Source: Mesostigma viride
Lineage: Eukaryota; Streptophyta; Mesostigmatophyceae; Mesostigmatales; Mesostigmataceae
Length of the DNA: 64,000 bases
NCBI GenBank assembly: GCA_009746045.1
Contig: RPFO01000213.1
Location: 6,128,654-6,192,653, forward strand
Direction of reading: 5' to 3'
Under the pieces are notes generated by a model that saw nothing but the letters and a program-made list of their open reading frames with translations, did no database searches and was not told the DNA's origin. Below, one piece after another: positions 62,501 to 64,000 of this stretch; position 1 is the first letter of the stretch, and each line of letters opens with the position of its first letter. The position numbers were made by a program, and so were the translations under genes.

Positions 62501-63180
62501 CAACGCACTACCTTGCATTGCAGTGTGTACTCGCGGTGGCGGCGCGTGGCACGCTGTCGCCGGCGTGCCGATCTCACCCTGCCCCACGCGGTGTACGCTG
62601 GCCTAAGTGGGTATGGCAGCGGGAAAAGGGAGCGGTCCCGCTGGGATTCTATTTCCCTACTTGTTGAGCCTTGCTGAGCTTGTCCAAGAGGATGGCAGTT
62701 TGGAGAGCTGCCTTGACAGCCGGGGTGGCTGACAGTGCAGCCTCCTCCCCCAATGGCAGGAGGTGGCTGGCCACCTTCCACCCCCCCCCTCCTTGCCCTT
62801 CCACCTGCAGCAAGGCCGCCACCACCCTCATTAGGTACTCCATGCCCACAAGCTCCCCGGCTGCTGAGCCCAGCTCCTTGAGAAGGGTGTCCATGGCCAA
62901 TGCAATGTTCATGACAATTTTCCTGTTCTCCATGTTCCGCCAATTTCCAGGCTTTACCGTCATGACCCACGACCGGATTCCCATCCCATTGTCGCTGGCG
63001 TCCTCCAACACCCCCGGCAGCACCCGCTCCGAAACCCGATATTTCACGCTCTTGGCGGGCGTCCCCAACATCTACTGCTCCAATTTTGGTACTTTTGAAA
63101 TTCCATGCCTGGAGCGCAAAGTTTGCAATATATGTGCCGTTTGTAGCTCTAGCTCTATAATAACCTGACCAACCCCGCAT
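59527..63180 (-). CDS. Pol: reverse transcriptase-RNase H-tyrosine recombinase
   Basis: An intact 1,217-codon ORF. RT: SDLVSYYYSIEVPEWWW (motif A) and MLSITIDDLVASNG (motif C as I-D-D), followed by PSKEKTKMASLEGDELEALG, the DIRS-type thumb. RNase H: VASDASTYGQGVVYA, HINEKEVRAAVKG, VVRLVDSTAALGCLAKG and WVWTPSALQPADGVSR supply D, E, D, D. GIHPNPGP at residue ~901-908 precedes the recombinase. Recombinase: FRHYLRISEALNLRVGHV (Arg), FTIHGLRHGGATHDFL (His-x-x-Arg) and SSTVAHYVGLH (Tyr), the complete R-H-R-Y set. The first ~270 residues have no recognised domain and the true start may be internal. The recombinase would integrate a circular DNA copy without target duplication. Confidence 0.9.
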   Translation of the reverse strand: MRGWSGYYRARATNGTYIANFALQAWNFKSTKIGAVDVGDARQEREISGFGAGAAGGVGGRQRQWDGNPVVGHDGKAWKLAEHGEQENCHEHCIGHGHPSQGAGLSSRGACGHGVPNEGGGGLAAGGRARRGGVEGGQPPPAIGGGGCTVSHPGCQGSSPNCHPLGQAQQGSTSREIESQRDRSLFPLPYPLRPAYTAWGRVRSARRRQRATRRHREYTLQCKVVRWLNWLWGGGQDPPPNPRGACSKGREEALARVKRHCTWHSRRVGGVATGQEQEGADAIYGKQNKYEQLRADAVSLPKAEVAGKARLLDLLAMRPSWREIYASEENCIKPAVVASAKYWNVPKPSRGCSMAEWGKLMSRAAGVGMVAFRERRPKWVDGCFGVAKGVGELRFIVNRKLGNLLWVDPPKILLPHLGILVEVYIKGWCYCAKSDLVSYYYSIEVPEWWWDYQGLPSVWSTSVGLAGPRRKVWPVLKVLAMGHSHAVALGEAIHEMVLYMTGALDPRRQVNYLSSAGELTLVRDECGQPLRLAIEYKEERAGELQIDLENPPAPMLSITIDDLVASNGRTCEAVNQLITRAIEEGYLPNNLVPSKEKTKMASLEGDELEALGVVHRRNGVLEPTVKQLNLVIAHTQAILTRGRATAEGLAAVLGRWLWLQMLSRSCLSIWQQCFKFISLQGWGQRSWVLWAGVREELECALALAPMLRVDRSAPLAREVVASDASTYGQGVVYATMEPGDVTELARAREVRGYPTLLIPSEVAYAGPRPLSARAQQAITSQQWRVGVRSRWRDPGMHINEKEVRAAVKGVERSARSLANRGKRVVRLVDSTAALGCLAKGRSSSHKLNKQCRRLCALTLATGSRSQWVWTPSALQPADGVSRGQSMATFLAGWVRDLTAEGIHPNPGPPAPVSYLPLLEGKVKPATLLAYRRGLDSLLTWWEAGGRADGSSSRADTLEETFCAYVAWAHFRGYSRQVCVNALMGLQLYYPGMVKRWDLARGVLAGWKTLVPPRAPPPIPWEAAFALASTMVMQGQRLAGLLVVIVFRHYLRISEALNLRVGHVRLQPDVRLGPAQRGALLLRSTKTSKGKTQSVVVEDVMSETILRHCIAGKHAWEAVFPFTYPQFRRIWQAASQALGVAQIFTIHGLRHGGATHDFLAGRSMGDIQGRGRWLSSSTVAHYVGLHRSLEVQLPEVILRAMAACPPRAWRAILKLPST

Positions 63181-63712
63181 TCCTCAAAGTAGCACTTGTT
63201 GCCTATTCTCAAATGTTATGCGAATCACATGATTAGGATCTGCTTCACGATTGCTATTGCTCGAGATTCAATTAAGAATGATTGAGATCAATAAATGATG
63301 AACCAAATAAACCAAATTAGGCCACTTGACAAGTTCATGATCCATTTACATTGTACAATTAAGCGATTAATTAATTCATAAATCATACATTACATGGGAT
63401 ACCCCCGTCGACGAGCTAGTGGTACGTACAATGAAACATTTGAGTTTGTAACATGTCTCCATGGATATATACATGTATGCTGGACCTCGCGCATCTCAGC
63501 CCTCTAAGAAATGTTATTTGAACTCAGGTCTAGATCTAAATATATACATGATCTGGATAATATTATACACTTCCTTAAAAGAGCATGAATCGAGCTTTAC
63601 AATTCAGGACAAGGAACTCGTTTGCAAATCACGGCTGAAAGGCAAGTGCTCACAACGAAGCACGTGCTCTCAAGGCTGTCCACCTCGTCCAACCAAGCCC
63701 GGGCGAGCTGGC
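63181..63712. other. AT-rich spacer, no gene seen
   Basis: The spacer between the pol ORF and the partial upstream ORF has scattered ATTAATTAAT-like words but no repeat matching A2. Confidence 0.5.
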
Positions 63713-64000
63713 CTACTGAACAGGTCTCTTCTTGGCCAAGTTCGTGAGCCGTTTCTCGACGTCTGTCGGAATGGTCAAGATGGCCTGGCGATTGTTAGCT
63801 GGGTTGACAACAATGGTGTGTTCGAACCCCGCGTCCATGCACAGGTAGCAATTGACCAAGTTTGGCTGTTCAGGTTGGGCATCGGCGTCCATTTTGAACA
63901 TCGTCGCCATACCCGGAAATCTGTCCCAGTAGCGCACCCCCACCACCCATTGTCCCTTACGGAACAACTCCCTATCGACCTTGCCGTTTCTGTCGGCCAC
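63713..64000 (-). CDS. Partial ORF upstream of pol, possible gag
   Basis: A 95-codon frame open to the right edge, ending KKRPVQ then stop. It includes GQWVVGVRYWDRFPGMATMF, NLVNCYLCMDAGFEHTIVVN and ILTIPTDVEKRLTNLAKK. No family is recognised and there is no zinc knuckle. Its strand and position upstream of pol match the gag slot of a Kangaroo-type element. The N-terminal part lies outside the window, so this assignment rests on context only. Confidence 0.45.
   Translation of the reverse strand: MADRNGKVDRELFRKGQWVVGVRYWDRFPGMATMFKMDADAQPEQPNLVNCYLCMDAGFEHTIVVNPANNRQAILTIPTDVEKRLTNLAKKRPVQ

Larger units (their letters stand above)
58723..64000 (-). mobile_element. Kangaroo/PAT-like tyrosine-recombinase retrotransposon
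   Basis: On the minus strand: a partial ORF entering from the right edge (64,000-63,713), an AT-rich spacer, one long pol ORF (63,180-59,527), then B1 (59,454-59,317), A2 (about 59,319-58,861) and B2 (58,860-58,723). B1 and B2 are identical over 138 bp. Both end in AAT; A2 begins AATCG. RT, RNase H and tyrosine recombinase in one ORF, with split direct repeats, define the PAT/Kangaroo/Ngaro branch of DIRS-like elements. The A1 repeat is expected beyond the right edge. The identical repeats and intact ORF suggest recent activity. Confidence 0.85.

Overview
The window is nuclear DNA of a eukaryote. It has GT-AG introns of several hundred bp to 1.7 kb, abundant micro- and minisatellites, and a dense, nested load of retrotransposons and DNA transposons. 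A trimethylguanosine synthase carrying a WW domain (the plant-type arrangement) and a tyrosine-recombinase retrotransposon of the Kangaroo/PAT layout (known from Volvox) suggest a green-lineage organism, probably an alga. That placement is an inference.

Only about 26 kb (28.7-54.6 kb) looks like host gene space. It holds two divergent genes about 3.7 kb apart. On the minus strand is TGS1 (28,705-36,828, seven exons, about 1,168 aa), the snRNA/snoRNA cap hypermethylase. On the plus strand is an 11-exon gene (40,566-54,565, about 1,921 aa). It fuses an ACC-synthase-like PLP domain, an Egt1-type EgtB (DinB + FGE-sulfatase) and an EgtD histidine methyltransferase. All splice phases close in frame, and one exon carries both the end of the PLP domain and the start of EgtB. 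If the PLP domain is the C-S lyase, one polypeptide would carry the complete histidine-to-ergothioneine pathway. This is the main discovery candidate.

The left part (1-28.7 kb) is almost entirely mobile DNA. It contains a broken Ty1/copia pol (1-3.9 kb) split by a 1.7-kb insertion, and a 2.3-kb segment bounded by ~166-bp inverted repeats with a gag-like ORF and an unknown ORF. There is an ORF1 relic of a LINE. Two ~1.95-kb elements with inverted ends lie in TTAA tracts. Two further TTAA-flanked elements start CCCTTA (11,357-12,706 and 17,170-20,866). The second sits in a LINE copy whose empty site is visible at 56.1 kb, and it contains a nested 2-kb element with the split-direct-repeat layout of tyrosine-recombinase retrotransposons. 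A longer but frameshifted LINE (22.1-27.25 kb, minus) is flanked by two copies of a tRNA-related repeat.

The right part (54.6-64 kb) holds LINE-B relics, a ~400-bp TCCCA satellite, and a Kangaroo-like retrotransposon (58,723 to beyond the right edge, minus). That element has one intact 1,217-codon RT-RNase H-tyrosine-recombinase ORF and B1-A2-B2 repeats.

No rRNA, true tRNA or CRISPR was seen. Database novelty could not be tested.
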